Assembly: GCA_016860785.1 (NCBI GenBank)
Contig: BOKC01000001.1
Coordinates: 62,001-126,000, forward strand
DNA length: 64,000 bases
Direction: 5' to 3'
DNA from: Patescibacteria group bacterium
GTDB lineage: Bacteria; Patescibacteriota; Minisyncoccia; Phycocordibacterales; BOKC01
The notes below the pieces were generated by a model. That model ran no database searches and was not told the origin of the DNA. It saw only the letters and a program-made list of their open reading frames with translations. Both the position numbers and the translations under genes were made by a program. Shown here piece by piece: positions 48,354-58,281 of this stretch. Every line of letters begins with the position of its first letter. Position 1 is the stretch's first letter.

Positions 48354-49417
48354 AGGACGTAATCAAAGAAATCCTAACCCTCGCAGTAAATGCACCGTCC
48401 GGGCATAATTCTCAGCCGTGGAGATTTGAGGTAAAAGATAGTTCTATTTTTATCTATAACATTCCGGATAAGGATAAAATTTTGTTTAATTGGCAACAAA
48501 GAGGGTCTATGATTGCTCACGGTGCTTTGATTGAAAATATAGCAATAATTTCTTCAGAAAAAGGATATCGGGCGGATATAAAAACTTTTCCGGATGAAAA
48601 AGAGATTAATTTAACCGCAGAAATAAAACTAGAAAAAAGCTCGGAGGATTATTCTTACAGGCATCTTTCTCCCTTCATTTTAAAAAGAACCACTAATAGA
48701 CGACTATTTGAAATTGAGTCTCTTAAAGATGCGGATAGGGAAGTGTTAAATAATTTTATAGAAACACAAAAAAATTCTGGACATGAAATCCTTTTGACAG
48801 AAGACAGGGAGAAAATCAATCAAGTGGTAGGACCTTTTAGTGCCGGAGATAGATTGCTTTTCGAAAACCAATATGTCCACAAATCGCTTTTTGATAATGT
48901 AAATTGGACCCTGAAAGAAGAACGAGAAAGAAGAGAAGGTTTATATTTAGGAACTAAAGAGCTTAATTTGGCAGAAAGAATTTTCTTTAAATATGTAATG
49001 AGTAAATGGAACTTTGTTGAAAAACTTAATAGAATCGGCTTTGCGAAAAAAGCCGGAGAAAAAAGAGCGAATCTTTATAAAAATTGCTCGGCTATGGGTT
49101 TGGTTACAGCTCCCAGTGATTCTCCAAGAGACTTTATCAATTCAGGAAGGGTTTTAGAAAGATTCTGGCTGACTGTAACATCTCTTGGTTTAAGCTTTCA
49201 GCCTGTATCTGTTGGGCTTCTTTATTTAGGACAAAGGTGTAAAATAGAAAAACCGGAGGAATTGACACCTGGACAGGGTCAATATGTAAAAGAGTCGTAT
49301 AATAAGATAATGAGAGAGTTTAATATAATAAATAAAGTCCCAATCTTTAGTTTCCGAATCGGATATGCGCCACCACCCTCTGCCAGCTCGCTTAAAAAAC
49401 AGCCGGAGATTGTATAA
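48350..49417 (+). CDS. Nitroreductase-family flavoprotein
   Basis: The 355-aa protein begins ILTLAVNAPSGHNSQPWRFEV, the FMN-binding opening of nitroreductases, and has RTTNRRLFE and the second-half segment GRVLERFWLTVTSLGLSFQPVS that lines the dimeric flavin site. It is longer than simple NfsB enzymes, like the nitroreductase half of Rv1355c-type fusions. Such proteins can oxidise or reduce azoline/thiazoline-like products of cyclisation. The four-base overlap with the E1-like gene implies a joint function. Confidence 0.85.
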   Translation: MKDVIKEILTLAVNAPSGHNSQPWRFEVKDSSIFIYNIPDKDKILFNWQQRGSMIAHGALIENIAIISSEKGYRADIKTFPDEKEINLTAEIKLEKSSEDYSYRHLSPFILKRTTNRRLFEIESLKDADREVLNNFIETQKNSGHEILLTEDREKINQVVGPFSAGDRLLFENQYVHKSLFDNVNWTLKEERERREGLYLGTKELNLAERIFFKYVMSKWNFVEKLNRIGFAKKAGEKRANLYKNCSAMGLVTAPSDSPRDFINSGRVLERFWLTVTSLGLSFQPVSVGLLYLGQRCKIEKPEELTPGQGQYVKESYNKIMREFNIINKVPIFSFRIGYAPPPSASSLKKQPEIV

Positions 49418-49424
49418 TTAATTT

Positions 49425-50999
49425 ATGGGTTTTCTAGAAAATTTAGACCTCTTAACAGTTGGTGTAGCAATTTCAGCTATAGGAGTTTTGGGTTTTGTTG
49501 TATTTTTTAGTAATAAAAAAAGTATAACTAATAAGACTTTGTTTTTCTTTTCTACCAGCGCTATTTTTTGGAACATAACTAATTATCTAATATTAAATAT
49601 AACCACACCTGAATATTCTTTGTGGAATTTAAGATTTCACATTTTTACAGCAGTTTGGTATTGTTTCTTTTTATTTCAACTTTTTTATGTTTTTCCAAAA
49701 GAAAAAATTATTTTTCCTAAAATCTATAAGTTACTTTTAGTTCCATTTGTGATTTTTGTTTCTGTAATCTCTCTTACCCCATTAACCTTTATTGATGTTG
49801 CTGAATTAGCTCCAGATGGATCTATAAGTAGAACAAATAATGGCCCAGGTATTATTCTGTTTGGGGTCACTGTTGGAAGTTTAATTTTTGGAGGATTGTT
49901 TATTCTTCTCAAGAAACTAAGAAAAACAATTGGAGATCAAGTTAGGCGCCAAGTGCAATGGATAATTTTAGGGTTTACGATAACCTTTTCTTTGCATATA
50001 GTTTTTAACTTTATTTTTCCTGCACTTTACGATAATACTAATTTTATAGAGTTTGGTGCGATATATACATTTCCCCTAATAGCACTCACTTCTTACTCTA
50101 TATTAAAACATAAATTATTTAATATAAAAGTTACTGGAATTGCGTTGTTAGTTTTTGCTTTATCTATTGTTGCTTTTGGAGAAGTTATATTTGCCAGAGA
50201 GTTATTTTTGATTGTCTACCGAAGTAGTGTTTTTGTTTTGATTTTGATTTTTGGAATTCTTTTGATCAGGGGTGTTATGCGTGAGGTTTCCTTGAGAGAA
50301 CAATTACAGGAAGCTAATAAGGCGCAGGAGAATTTGATTCATTTCATTACCCATCAAATCAAAGGATTTATTACCAAATCAAGAAATATATTTGCGGAAC
50401 TGAAAGAGGGGAGTTTTGGCCCTATAAGTGAGGACGTTAGGAAAATTTCAGATCAAGGTTTAAAAATTAATACAGATGCTGTTACTACTGTTCAAACAAT
50501 TCTAGATGCTGCAAACATAAAAACCGGAAAAATTACTTATGAAAAAAAACCAGTTGACTTGAGAACTTTAGTTAAAGAAATTTTTGAAAGGCATAAACCA
50601 AACGCAGAAGACAAAGGTCTTTCTTATAATTTAGAAATTGATGAAAATCAGAAATTTAACATAAATAGCGATGTCAGAAAATTAACTGAAGCGTTTTCAA
50701 ACTTAATAGACAATTCAATAGAATACACGCCGAAAGGTGAAGTTAAGGTGTCATTAATTAAAAGTGATAATAAAATTCGATTCTCCGTCAAAGACACCGG
50801 TATCGGTATTGCGCCAGAAGATAAATCAAAACTTTTCACCGAGGGCGGACGCGCGAAAAACGCGCTCGAGGTCAACGTTGACTCCACCGGCTTTGGTCTA
50901 TACATCGTCAAAAATATCATTGAAGCGCATAACGGCCGTGTTTGGGTGGAGAGTGAGGGAGAAGGTAAAGGCTCGGAATTTATGGTTGAGCTTGGGTAG
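49425..50999 (+). CDS. Orphan membrane histidine kinase
   Basis: The 524-aa protein has about seven to eight membrane helices in its first 285 residues (7TM-type sensor) and a HisKA-like segment FITHQIKGF with His310. It ends in a HATPase domain: N-box NLIDNSIEYTP, G1 DTGIGIAPED and G2 GFGLYIVKNII. The H-box reads HQIKG rather than HELRTP. No response regulator is adjacent. The last 230 bases (from about 50770) are visibly GC-richer than the AT-rich rest. It starts seven bases after the nitroreductase and may sense its pathway's product. Confidence 0.88.
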   Translation: MGFLENLDLLTVGVAISAIGVLGFVVFFSNKKSITNKTLFFFSTSAIFWNITNYLILNITTPEYSLWNLRFHIFTAVWYCFFLFQLFYVFPKEKIIFPKIYKLLLVPFVIFVSVISLTPLTFIDVAELAPDGSISRTNNGPGIILFGVTVGSLIFGGLFILLKKLRKTIGDQVRRQVQWIILGFTITFSLHIVFNFIFPALYDNTNFIEFGAIYTFPLIALTSYSILKHKLFNIKVTGIALLVFALSIVAFGEVIFARELFLIVYRSSVFVLILIFGILLIRGVMREVSLREQLQEANKAQENLIHFITHQIKGFITKSRNIFAELKEGSFGPISEDVRKISDQGLKINTDAVTTVQTILDAANIKTGKITYEKKPVDLRTLVKEIFERHKPNAEDKGLSYNLEIDENQKFNINSDVRKLTEAFSNLIDNSIEYTPKGEVKVSLIKSDNKIRFSVKDTGIGIAPEDKSKLFTEGGRAKNALEVNVDSTGFGLYIVKNIIEAHNGRVWVESEGEGKGSEFMVELG

Positions 51000-51087
51000 A
51001 TATTAGAATCCAGAGTTTAGAAACTTGAGAATAGCTCATCTCCAACTAGGTCGTCTGAAAACAAAACAAAATGGTATAATACTATTT

Positions 51088-52488
51088 ATGGATTTTAAGC
51101 TCGTTTTTGATAAATCAAAACTGCCGAAAGGTGTTGTTCAGGCAAAGTTTACAGACGGCAAAGAAATTAAATTTCTGAAAGACGAAAACAAGATAGACAA
51201 ATTGCTCATAGGAATTTGTAAAAATAGAAGCGAGGTTAACTTGCGGGATTTTTTCATTTTGTGTCGAAAGCTGGTTAGGGTGGCTAAAATCCATAGAATT
51301 AAAAAATTAGCAATCGGTTTTGAAGAATTTGATTTTCCGAAATTAAAAAATTTGAGCGACGAAGAAAAGTCGAGAACAATTAGCGAGCAATTTTTAATCG
51401 CCGGTTTTGACTTTTTGAAATACAAAAGCGAGAAAGAAAGCTTTTTAGAGGAAGTTTTTATTTTAAATTTTCCGAAAGAATGTAAAAGCGCCTTTGAAAA
51501 AGGAGTCATAGTGGGGAAGGAAGTAAATCGTTGTCGCGAGCTTGCTAACACGCCGGGCGGAGACATGACCCCCGCTCTTTTGGCGCAAAAAGCCAAAGAT
51601 GCCTGCCGAGGCACGGCAGTAAAAGTTTCAGTTTTTGATGAAAAGAAAATTAAAGAATTAAAAATGGGCGCAATTTTGGGAGTGTCGCGTGGCTCTCCCG
51701 AAAAACCCAAGTTTATAGTTATGGAATATTGGGGGAGTTCTTCAAAGGATTCAAGACAATCTAAACACCCAATCGTTTTGGTTGGTAAAGGAGTAACTTT
51801 TGACACTGGTGGTCTTTCACTTAAGTCTTCAGATTCAATGCTTGGTATGCATCTTGATATGTCTGGCGGAGCGGCTGTGATTCATGCGATTGCGGCGGCT
51901 GCCAAGCTCGGACTCAAGAAAGATATAATAGGGCTTGTGCCGGCGGTGGAGAACATGCCTTCCGGCGAGAGCTATCGTCCGGGTGATATATTAAAAACAA
52001 TGTCTGGAAAGACTGTTGAGGTTTTAAATACAGATGCCGAAGGACGCCTGATCTTGGCTGACGCTCTGACTTTTGCCAAAAGATATAAGCCGAAATTGGT
52101 AATTGATATCGCAACTTTGACAGGCGCTGCAGTTGTGGCCTTAGGCGAGAGATGTTCAGCAATATTTTCAAAGGATAAAAAGATTATAAATCTTTTGGAA
52201 GAATCTGGAGAAAGGGTCGGCGAGTATGTTTGGCCACTGCCACTTTGGGAAGAATACGAGGAAGATATTAAGGGACATTTTGCTGATTTTTCAAATATTC
52301 ATAAAGATAATTCACGTTGGGGTGGGGCAATTGAAGCAGCGGTCTTTCTTTATCAGTTTGCTAAAGATTATCCTTGGGCCCATATAGACATGGCGCCTAG
52401 AATGGTATCAATCAAAAGTGATCACTTAGCCAGAGGCGCGACTGGAGAACCTCTTAAACTTTTGGTAAGATTGATTGAAAGTCAATAG
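51088..52488 (+). CDS. pepA: Leucyl aminopeptidase (M17 family)
   Basis: From ATG 51088 (TATAAT at 51073 lies just upstream; an earlier in-frame start at 51025 precedes this promoter) the protein has 466 residues. The M17 motifs are complete: GKGVTFDTGGLSLKSSDSMLGMHLDMSGGAAV with metal-binding Lys/Asp, and NTDAEGRLILADAL, the family signature. It removes N-terminal residues from peptides in the cytoplasm as a hexamer with two metals. An insertion-free N-terminal domain of typical length is present. Confidence 0.94.
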   Translation: MDFKLVFDKSKLPKGVVQAKFTDGKEIKFLKDENKIDKLLIGICKNRSEVNLRDFFILCRKLVRVAKIHRIKKLAIGFEEFDFPKLKNLSDEEKSRTISEQFLIAGFDFLKYKSEKESFLEEVFILNFPKECKSAFEKGVIVGKEVNRCRELANTPGGDMTPALLAQKAKDACRGTAVKVSVFDEKKIKELKMGAILGVSRGSPEKPKFIVMEYWGSSSKDSRQSKHPIVLVGKGVTFDTGGLSLKSSDSMLGMHLDMSGGAAVIHAIAAAAKLGLKKDIIGLVPAVENMPSGESYRPGDILKTMSGKTVEVLNTDAEGRLILADALTFAKRYKPKLVIDIATLTGAAVVALGERCSAIFSKDKKIINLLEESGERVGEYVWPLPLWEEYEEDIKGHFADFSNIHKDNSRWGGAIEAAVFLYQFAKDYPWAHIDMAPRMVSIKSDHLARGATGEPLKLLVRLIESQ

Positions 52489-52506
52489 GATACTTAACTT
52501 TGTTTT

Positions 52507-53817
52507 ATGATTTTTAAAAAAGACAGAAAAAGAGACGACGATAGAGACAAGAAAAAAGAGAAGCCAGAAGAAAATATCCCGTTTGAAGACCTTCTTAAGG
52601 TAAAAGGTGTCAGAACGATGGAGACTGACGCTAGGGAATACAAAGAAAAGCAGGAAAAGTACGGCGATGAAGTTCCTCCTTACGATCCATATCTTTCTTC
52701 TTCCGAATTGTCAGATAGAGATGATTTGATTGCACAAAAGGCACGGGAGACCACCTCGGCGCCGTTTGAAATCAGGCGAGAGATGCCGGAGATGTCCACT
52801 TCGGACTTAGGTGCGGGTTTGGAAGAACAATTACCAAACGAAACAGAAGAAAGCGTGACAGAATCTGTTCTAGATAAAGGGGTGGAGAGAGAATATGATT
52901 TTCCGAATGTTCAGATAAAATCAAAAACAGAAGCTGAAACGGAAGATGTAGAAGAAGAGCCCATTGAAGAACCGAATCGTAAGCCCTCGCAATACAAAGA
53001 CGAAGAAACGATATTGCGGGAAAGCATAGAATACTTGGCTCGACAGCATGCGGAATTATTGCAAAAGCTGGAACATTATCGAAAAAATAAGAAAAAAGTT
53101 TTTGAAGAAAAACAGGATTTTGTTTTGAAAAAAGAAGAGATTGAAAAGACTCTGAAACCTATTTTAGGAAAAGAAAAGGAAAAAGAGAGTGAAATAGAAG
53201 AGATAGAGCGCGCCGAAGAAATTATAAAAAACGAGGAAGAACTTAGAGCGAAGGAGAAAGAACGCTGGGCGAAGGAAGACGAAAGGCAGGCGATTGAAAA
53301 AAAGAAGTGGGGATTGTCGGATGATCTTGAAACCATCAACAAATTTATAAAGGACAGGGATGAATTGTCTGCTTCTTTAGCCGAGAAAGAAAAAGAGACT
53401 CAAGACAAAATAAAAGAAACTGAAACTGAAAAAAAGAAAAAAGAGATACAGCTTAGGATTTTGCAAATTAGAAGAAGTCGAAAACAGGCCGAGGATGAAC
53501 TTAATAATTTTAAATCTCAACTAATTCAAATTTCCGAAACTATTTCAGGACTTGTTTCAGAAGAGGGTCAAATTTTGGAAAAAAAGAAAAAGGTTGAAGA
53601 AAAAGAAAAACAAGCCGGTTCATCCGAAGAAGAAAAGGAAGTTGAAGCTCTGCGGTGGGATTTAGAGAAGCGTTTAAGACAGGTTGAGGGTAAAAGGTGG
53701 CAGGTGTCAGACCAAAAAGTCAGATTACAGCAGCTTGCGATTGAGTCGGAAAAACGTCTTCAGTTGATTCTATCAGAAGAAAATGAAGTCGAAGCCGAGC
53801 TGAAAACTCTCTCTTAG
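52507..53817 (+). CDS. Long coiled-coil protein of unknown function
   Basis: The 436-aa protein has no membrane segment. The first 165 residues are polar and low in complexity. From about residue 175 on it is an almost unbroken Glu/Lys-rich coiled coil (EEEKEVEALRWDLEKRLRQVEGKRW and similar). IPFEDLLKVKGV near residue 25 might be a short binding segment. It lies 18 bases after pepA and 21 before glgA. A cytoskeletal or scaffolding role is possible, but no family is recognised. Confidence 0.75.
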   Translation: MIFKKDRKRDDDRDKKKEKPEENIPFEDLLKVKGVRTMETDAREYKEKQEKYGDEVPPYDPYLSSSELSDRDDLIAQKARETTSAPFEIRREMPEMSTSDLGAGLEEQLPNETEESVTESVLDKGVEREYDFPNVQIKSKTEAETEDVEEEPIEEPNRKPSQYKDEETILRESIEYLARQHAELLQKLEHYRKNKKKVFEEKQDFVLKKEEIEKTLKPILGKEKEKESEIEEIERAEEIIKNEEELRAKEKERWAKEDERQAIEKKKWGLSDDLETINKFIKDRDELSASLAEKEKETQDKIKETETEKKKKEIQLRILQIRRSRKQAEDELNNFKSQLIQISETISGLVSEEGQILEKKKKVEEKEKQAGSSEEEKEVEALRWDLEKRLRQVEGKRWQVSDQKVRLQQLAIESEKRLQLILSEENEVEAELKTLS

Positions 53818-53838
53818 CTCGATTCTCAAAACAAAATT

Positions 53839-55320
53839 ATGACTAAAAAAGGGTTGAAGATAGTTCACGTTTCTTCTGAAGTGGAACCGTTTTCAAAAAG
53901 TGGGGGCCTAGCGAGTGTTGCTTCCGCCCTTCCGAAAGCCCAAAGTATTCTTGGTCACGACGTTTTGGTGATTACTCCCTTTTATGAAAAATTGATAAAC
54001 AGAAAAGAGTTTGGTCTTGAAGAAATTGGTAGTGATGTTTTGGAAATAAGTGGCAAGACTTATGAAGTCTCGTATTTAAAAGCTTACCTGAACGATAAAA
54101 CCCCGATATTTTTCATTAGCAACAGCCGTTTTTTTGGCAAGAGACAGAATCTTTACGGCGCCAAAAAAGAAAATACCCGTTTTTTCTTTTTTGATTTGGC
54201 GGTTTTGGCTTTTCTGCGGAAAATAAATTACCAGCCGGATATCTTACATTGCCACGATTGGCACACTGGTCTCATACCATATTTTTTAAAAGGCAGATTT
54301 AAGAATGAGAATTTTTGGAAGAATACCGCAACGGTTTTTACTATTCATAACCTCGCTTACCAGCTCGGCCATGATTGGTGGACAATCACGGCGAAAAATA
54401 AGGATAATGGAAGAACAATTCTACCAGCATTTTCCGATTCGAGAAGGGTGGAAACCATCAACTTTGCCAAGAGGGCTATTTTGTCGGCTGACACAGTAAA
54501 TGCCGTTTCTGAAACTTATCGTGAGGAAATTATGACCAAAGATTTCGGCGAGGAGCTTCACAGAATTTTGAAAAATCGTGAAGAAACTGTATTTGGTGTA
54601 GTCAATGGAATAGATTACGAAGAATATAACCCCTCAACTGATCCCGGACTTCACAATAATTTTGATGCTAAAAATCCGGAGGCTAAGAAGGCCAATAAAA
54701 CCTGGCTTCAAAAATTTTTAAGATTTAAAGTCGATAACGACACACCGCTTATTTGCATGACCTCAAGGATTGTGGAACAAAAGGGCTTTGAGTTGGTTTT
54801 AGAGATTTTGCCAACAATCCTAAAAGCTGATATCCAAATCGCAATTATGGGCGACGGCCAGAAGTCTATTGTGGAGTCTTTGAAGAAAATTAAAAAACAA
54901 TTTCCCAAAAAAATTGCGGTGATACCTTTTAACGTAAAATACGAAACCTCACTTTATGCCGGTTCGGATATCTTTCTTTTGCCATCCAGATTTGAACCGT
55001 GCGGAATTAATCAGCTTATTGCCCTTCGCTACGGTTCAATACCCGTCGTTCATCACATCGGTGGTTTGGCCGACACCATTCACAATTTTAATCCGGAGAA
55101 AAAAACCGGTAACGGATTTACTTTCAAGGAATATAGTCCGATTGCTCTGGCAATGGCAATTGCCAGGATTTTAGAAGTTTATAAACAGAAATCAATCTGG
55201 AACAATCTTTTAGTGTCAGTCTTGCAAGAATCTCACTCTTGGAAGATACCGGCCCAAAAATATGTTGAGCTTTATAAATCAACAATCCGCCGAACCAGAT
55301 CAAAAAATAAAAACCTATGA
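53839..55320 (+). CDS. glgA: Glycogen/starch synthase (GT5)
   Basis: The 493-aa GT-B enzyme starts KIVHVSSEVEPFSKSGGLASVASALPKA, where KSGGL binds ADP-glucose. It has HCHDWHTGLIPYFL, VFTIHNLAYQ and the C-terminal FEPCGINQLIALRYGSIPVVHHIGGLADTI with the catalytic Glu. It elongates alpha-1,4-glucan from NDP-glucose. The stop overlaps the GH57 start by four bases, so the genes form a glucan operon with two GH57 enzymes. Confidence 0.94.
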   Translation: MTKKGLKIVHVSSEVEPFSKSGGLASVASALPKAQSILGHDVLVITPFYEKLINRKEFGLEEIGSDVLEISGKTYEVSYLKAYLNDKTPIFFISNSRFFGKRQNLYGAKKENTRFFFFDLAVLAFLRKINYQPDILHCHDWHTGLIPYFLKGRFKNENFWKNTATVFTIHNLAYQLGHDWWTITAKNKDNGRTILPAFSDSRRVETINFAKRAILSADTVNAVSETYREEIMTKDFGEELHRILKNREETVFGVVNGIDYEEYNPSTDPGLHNNFDAKNPEAKKANKTWLQKFLRFKVDNDTPLICMTSRIVEQKGFELVLEILPTILKADIQIAIMGDGQKSIVESLKKIKKQFPKKIAVIPFNVKYETSLYAGSDIFLLPSRFEPCGINQLIALRYGSIPVVHHIGGLADTIHNFNPEKKTGNGFTFKEYSPIALAMAIARILEVYKQKSIWNNLLVSVLQESHSWKIPAQKYVELYKSTIRRTRSKNKNL

Positions 55321-56480
55321 TTACTTGGGTAAATTTTCTCCATTTGCACCAGCCACCTCTGCAGGCGCCAGAAATTTTGAAAAAGGTTTCTGAAGAAAGC
55401 TACAAGGAGATTATTTCTATTTTTAATAAATTTCCTGAAGTAAAAATGACCTTAAACATCTCTGGTTCGCTCTTGGAACTATTTCAGAAAAACAACCAAA
55501 CGGAAATCATAAAAGCTTTTAAGGAATTAGTTTCTTCTGGTCGGATTGAGATTACAAGCTCAGCCATGTATCACCCGATTTTACCGCTTATTTCGGAGTC
55601 AGAAGTCTTAAACCAGATAAGGTTAAACCGAGAAAAATTAGAAGAAGTTTTCGGCGCTACACATCACCCAAAGGGATTTTTTTTGCCGGAGATGGCATAT
55701 AGCCAAGAAGTCGCAAAATTGGTCGAGTCGGCCGGATTTTCTTGGTTGATTCTGGACGAAATTCATTATCCTCTCGGCAAACCAAATTCCTCAAGCTCAT
55801 ACAGAATAAAAGGAACTAGTCTTAAGGTCGTCTTTCGAAATAGAATCTTTTCAAAAAGTTTTCCGCCCGAATCAATAATCAAAAATTTTAATGAACTAGA
55901 AAACCAAATTTTAATAACCGCTCATGATGGCGAAATGTATGGTCACTGGCACAAGGACGACCAAGGTTTTACTGACAAAGTGTTTGCTAATCCGGCAATA
56001 AAAACTATAACCGTCTCCGAGTATCTTGAATCTTTGACAACAAAGGCGGAAGAGATTGAGCCGTTAAGGGTAAGTTGGGAATCAGACCTTTTGGAAATCA
56101 AGAGAGGTTTGCCTTATGCCATCTGGCAAAATCCGAAAAATAAAATCCAGAAAAAACTCTGGGATTTTAAAAATCAGGCTTACTCAATTTTGCAAGAAAA
56201 CAAAGAGGATCCAAACTGGAAATGGGCAAAAAAACATTACGAGAGAGGAATATCAAGTTGCGCTTGGTGGTGGGCTTCCGGAAGAAAACTAGACGCTTTT
56301 TCTCCTATTGCTTGGAATCCGACAGAAATTGAAAAAGGCGCTTTAGAAATTTTGCGTTCCGTTAGATCTTTGGATAAACTTGATTTGAAAACCCACCTTA
56401 AATTGGAGAAAAAATTTGCAGATTTAAGAAAAATAATTTGGCTTCAACATTGGCAGCAAAAACACAAAAAGAAAGATTAA
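55317..56480 (+). CDS. GH57-family glycoside hydrolase A
   Basis: This 387-aa protein begins with the GH57 motif 1 (FLHLHQPPLQ), and has FFLPEMAYSQEVAKL (catalytic Glu region of motif 3) and ILITAHDGEMYGHW (motif 4 region with Asp). GH57 enzymes act on alpha-1,4/1,6-glucans as amylases, glucanotransferases or branching enzymes. The short length argues against a GH57 branching enzyme. It is coupled to glgA by the four-base overlap. Confidence 0.85.
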   Translation: MITWVNFLHLHQPPLQAPEILKKVSEESYKEIISIFNKFPEVKMTLNISGSLLELFQKNNQTEIIKAFKELVSSGRIEITSSAMYHPILPLISESEVLNQIRLNREKLEEVFGATHHPKGFFLPEMAYSQEVAKLVESAGFSWLILDEIHYPLGKPNSSSSYRIKGTSLKVVFRNRIFSKSFPPESIIKNFNELENQILITAHDGEMYGHWHKDDQGFTDKVFANPAIKTITVSEYLESLTTKAEEIEPLRVSWESDLLEIKRGLPYAIWQNPKNKIQKKLWDFKNQAYSILQENKEDPNWKWAKKHYERGISSCAWWWASGRKLDAFSPIAWNPTEIEKGALEILRSVRSLDKLDLKTHLKLEKKFADLRKIIWLQHWQQKHKKKD

Positions 56481-57670
56481 AAAAACGGATTTTGTTTCCG
56501 TCTATTTGCCTTTATCTGCAAATTCATCAGCCGTTTAGGATTACTGGAGAAAAAGTTAATTATTTCAAAGATAGTAAAAAAAACGAAATAAGTAATAAAA
56601 AAATTTTTGAAAAGGTTTGCCGTAAATCATATCTACCAGCTGGTAAAATATTGCTAAAAATCCTAAAAAAACACAAAGATTTTCATTTCTCCATCTCTTT
56701 TTCCGGTTTAGCTTTGGAACAAATGGAAAAATTTTTTCCAGAAGCTTTGATGGTTTTTAAAAAAATGCACGAAACTGGACGGATGGAAATTTTATCAGAA
56801 ACTTATCATCACTCTCTGGCTTTTTTTTATTCCAAAAGAGAATTTGAAAAGCAAGTTTCAATGCACCGCCAAAAAATTAAAAAACTTTTTAATGCTGACC
56901 CGAAAGTTTTCAGAAATACGGAGTTGGCCTACAACAACGATTTGGCGGTCTGGGCTGAAAAAAAAGGTTATGCTGGAATCTTGGCCGAAGGATGGGAGGA
57001 GTATATTGGGAGTTGTGGTCCAAATTATGTTTATCAACCAAAAGACACAGAAAAGATTAGATTGCTTTTGAGGAACTATAAATTTTCAGATGACATTGCT
57101 TTTCGCTTTTCTGAACCGAGTTGGCCAGGATGGCCACTAGACGCGTCGAAATTTGCAAATTGTTTGGGAAAAGATGGGGGAGAGACGATAAATATTTTCT
57201 TAGACTTTGAAACTTTCGGTGAACATCAATACCAGGAAACCGGAATATTTAACTTTCTTACAGATTTGCCGATAGAAATATTAAAAAGAAACGGTAAATT
57301 TAGAACAGCAAGTCAAACAATTTCCTTTTTAAAGCCGAAAGCTAAAATTGATGTTCCGAAGATTTTAACATGGGCTGATTCAGAGAGAGATTTATCGGCC
57401 TGGAATGGAAATAAAATGCAAAAAGATGCGTTGAGAGTGGTTTATGGTTTAGAAAAAAATATTTCGTCTGTAAAAAATAGAAACGTTGTCAAGGATTGGC
57501 GAAGACTTCAAACTTCTGACCATTTTTATTATATGTCAACCAAAGGTCTTGATGATGGAGGAATACATGATTATTTTAGTCCTCATAAAAATCCACAAAA
57601 AGCTTACAAAATTTTTATAAAAACCATAGAAAATTTAGCTTTAAGAATTAAGAAAAAAAATAGTAGTTAA
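56438..57670 (+). CDS. GH57-family glycoside hydrolase B (alpha-amylase type)
   Basis: The open frame gives up to 410 residues. No ATG exists at its beginning: candidate starts are TTG 56438 or 56450, which overlap the upstream gene, or TTG near 56492. GH57 motifs are YLQIHQPFRI, FRNTELAYNNDLAVW (Glu) and NIFLDFETFGEHQ (motif 4 with Asp), matching archaeal-type alpha-amylases. It should cleave internal alpha-1,4 bonds of the glucan made by GlgA. The protein ends in a basic tail. Confidence 0.85.
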   Translation: MASTLAAKTQKERLKKRILFPSICLYLQIHQPFRITGEKVNYFKDSKKNEISNKKIFEKVCRKSYLPAGKILLKILKKHKDFHFSISFSGLALEQMEKFFPEALMVFKKMHETGRMEILSETYHHSLAFFYSKREFEKQVSMHRQKIKKLFNADPKVFRNTELAYNNDLAVWAEKKGYAGILAEGWEEYIGSCGPNYVYQPKDTEKIRLLLRNYKFSDDIAFRFSEPSWPGWPLDASKFANCLGKDGGETINIFLDFETFGEHQYQETGIFNFLTDLPIEILKRNGKFRTASQTISFLKPKAKIDVPKILTWADSERDLSAWNGNKMQKDALRVVYGLEKNISSVKNRNVVKDWRRLQTSDHFYYMSTKGLDDGGIHDYFSPHKNPQKAYKIFIKTIENLALRIKKKNSS

Positions 57671-57672
57671 TT

Positions 57673-58263
57673 TTATGCTTCAGATATCCACTCCAAAATA
57701 TCCCTTGTTGCTTTCGGATTTGGAATTTTAGTTAAATCAATTTGCAAAATTGGAATTCTGGACATTTTTGCTATTTCAAAATATATATTTTGTATGGCCA
57801 CATATTCTTCTGGCTTTCGGCTTATTCGCTCATAATGTCGATGTGAAGTTAACCTATCTTTTAAGCGTTTTTCAAAAATTATTGGGTCCTTGCTGACGGT
57901 ACATAAAATTATTTTAGCTCCCAAACTTAGTAACCTGTCTTCCGTAGATTTATAGTTAAATCCTCTTTTTTTGTTTTCTAGAGAGTGGTAAACAGCATCG
58001 CTTAGATGAAATTTTTCAAAGATAACGTTACTGTCTTTCAATATCTCGGCCATTTCCAAATATTTTTCAATTATCAATTGTGAATCTTTAGTTCCAAAAA
58101 TGCCTATATCGCTGTTAAACCAGTGGCAACCGTTTAAAATATGTCTATTTGTATTGTATTTCTTTTCTAAAAAATCATAAATTTGCTGGATAATATGACT
58201 TTTACCAACCAGTTCAACCCCCTCAAATATCAACTTGTGGGCTTTTTTGTTTTTTTCAATCAC
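57673..58263 (-). CDS. Thymidylate-kinase-like P-loop kinase
   Basis: The 196-aa protein has P-loop FEGVELVGKSHII (about residues 13-25), resembling the FEGxDGxGKST loop of thymidylate kinases and deoxynucleoside kinases. FEKFHLSDAVYH looks like the DRY-type base-site motif, and RLKDRLTSHRHYERISR suits a lid. The normal GKST reads GKSH, and the acidic residue E of the loop is retained. It is embedded head-on between glucan genes. The substrate is uncertain. Confidence 0.65.
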   Translation of the reverse strand: MIEKNKKAHKLIFEGVELVGKSHIIQQIYDFLEKKYNTNRHILNGCHWFNSDIGIFGTKDSQLIIEKYLEMAEILKDSNVIFEKFHLSDAVYHSLENKKRGFNYKSTEDRLLSLGAKIILCTVSKDPIIFEKRLKDRLTSHRHYERISRKPEEYVAIQNIYFEIAKMSRIPILQIDLTKIPNPKATRDILEWISEA

Positions 58264-58281
58264 GTTGTAAAATAAAAAGAA

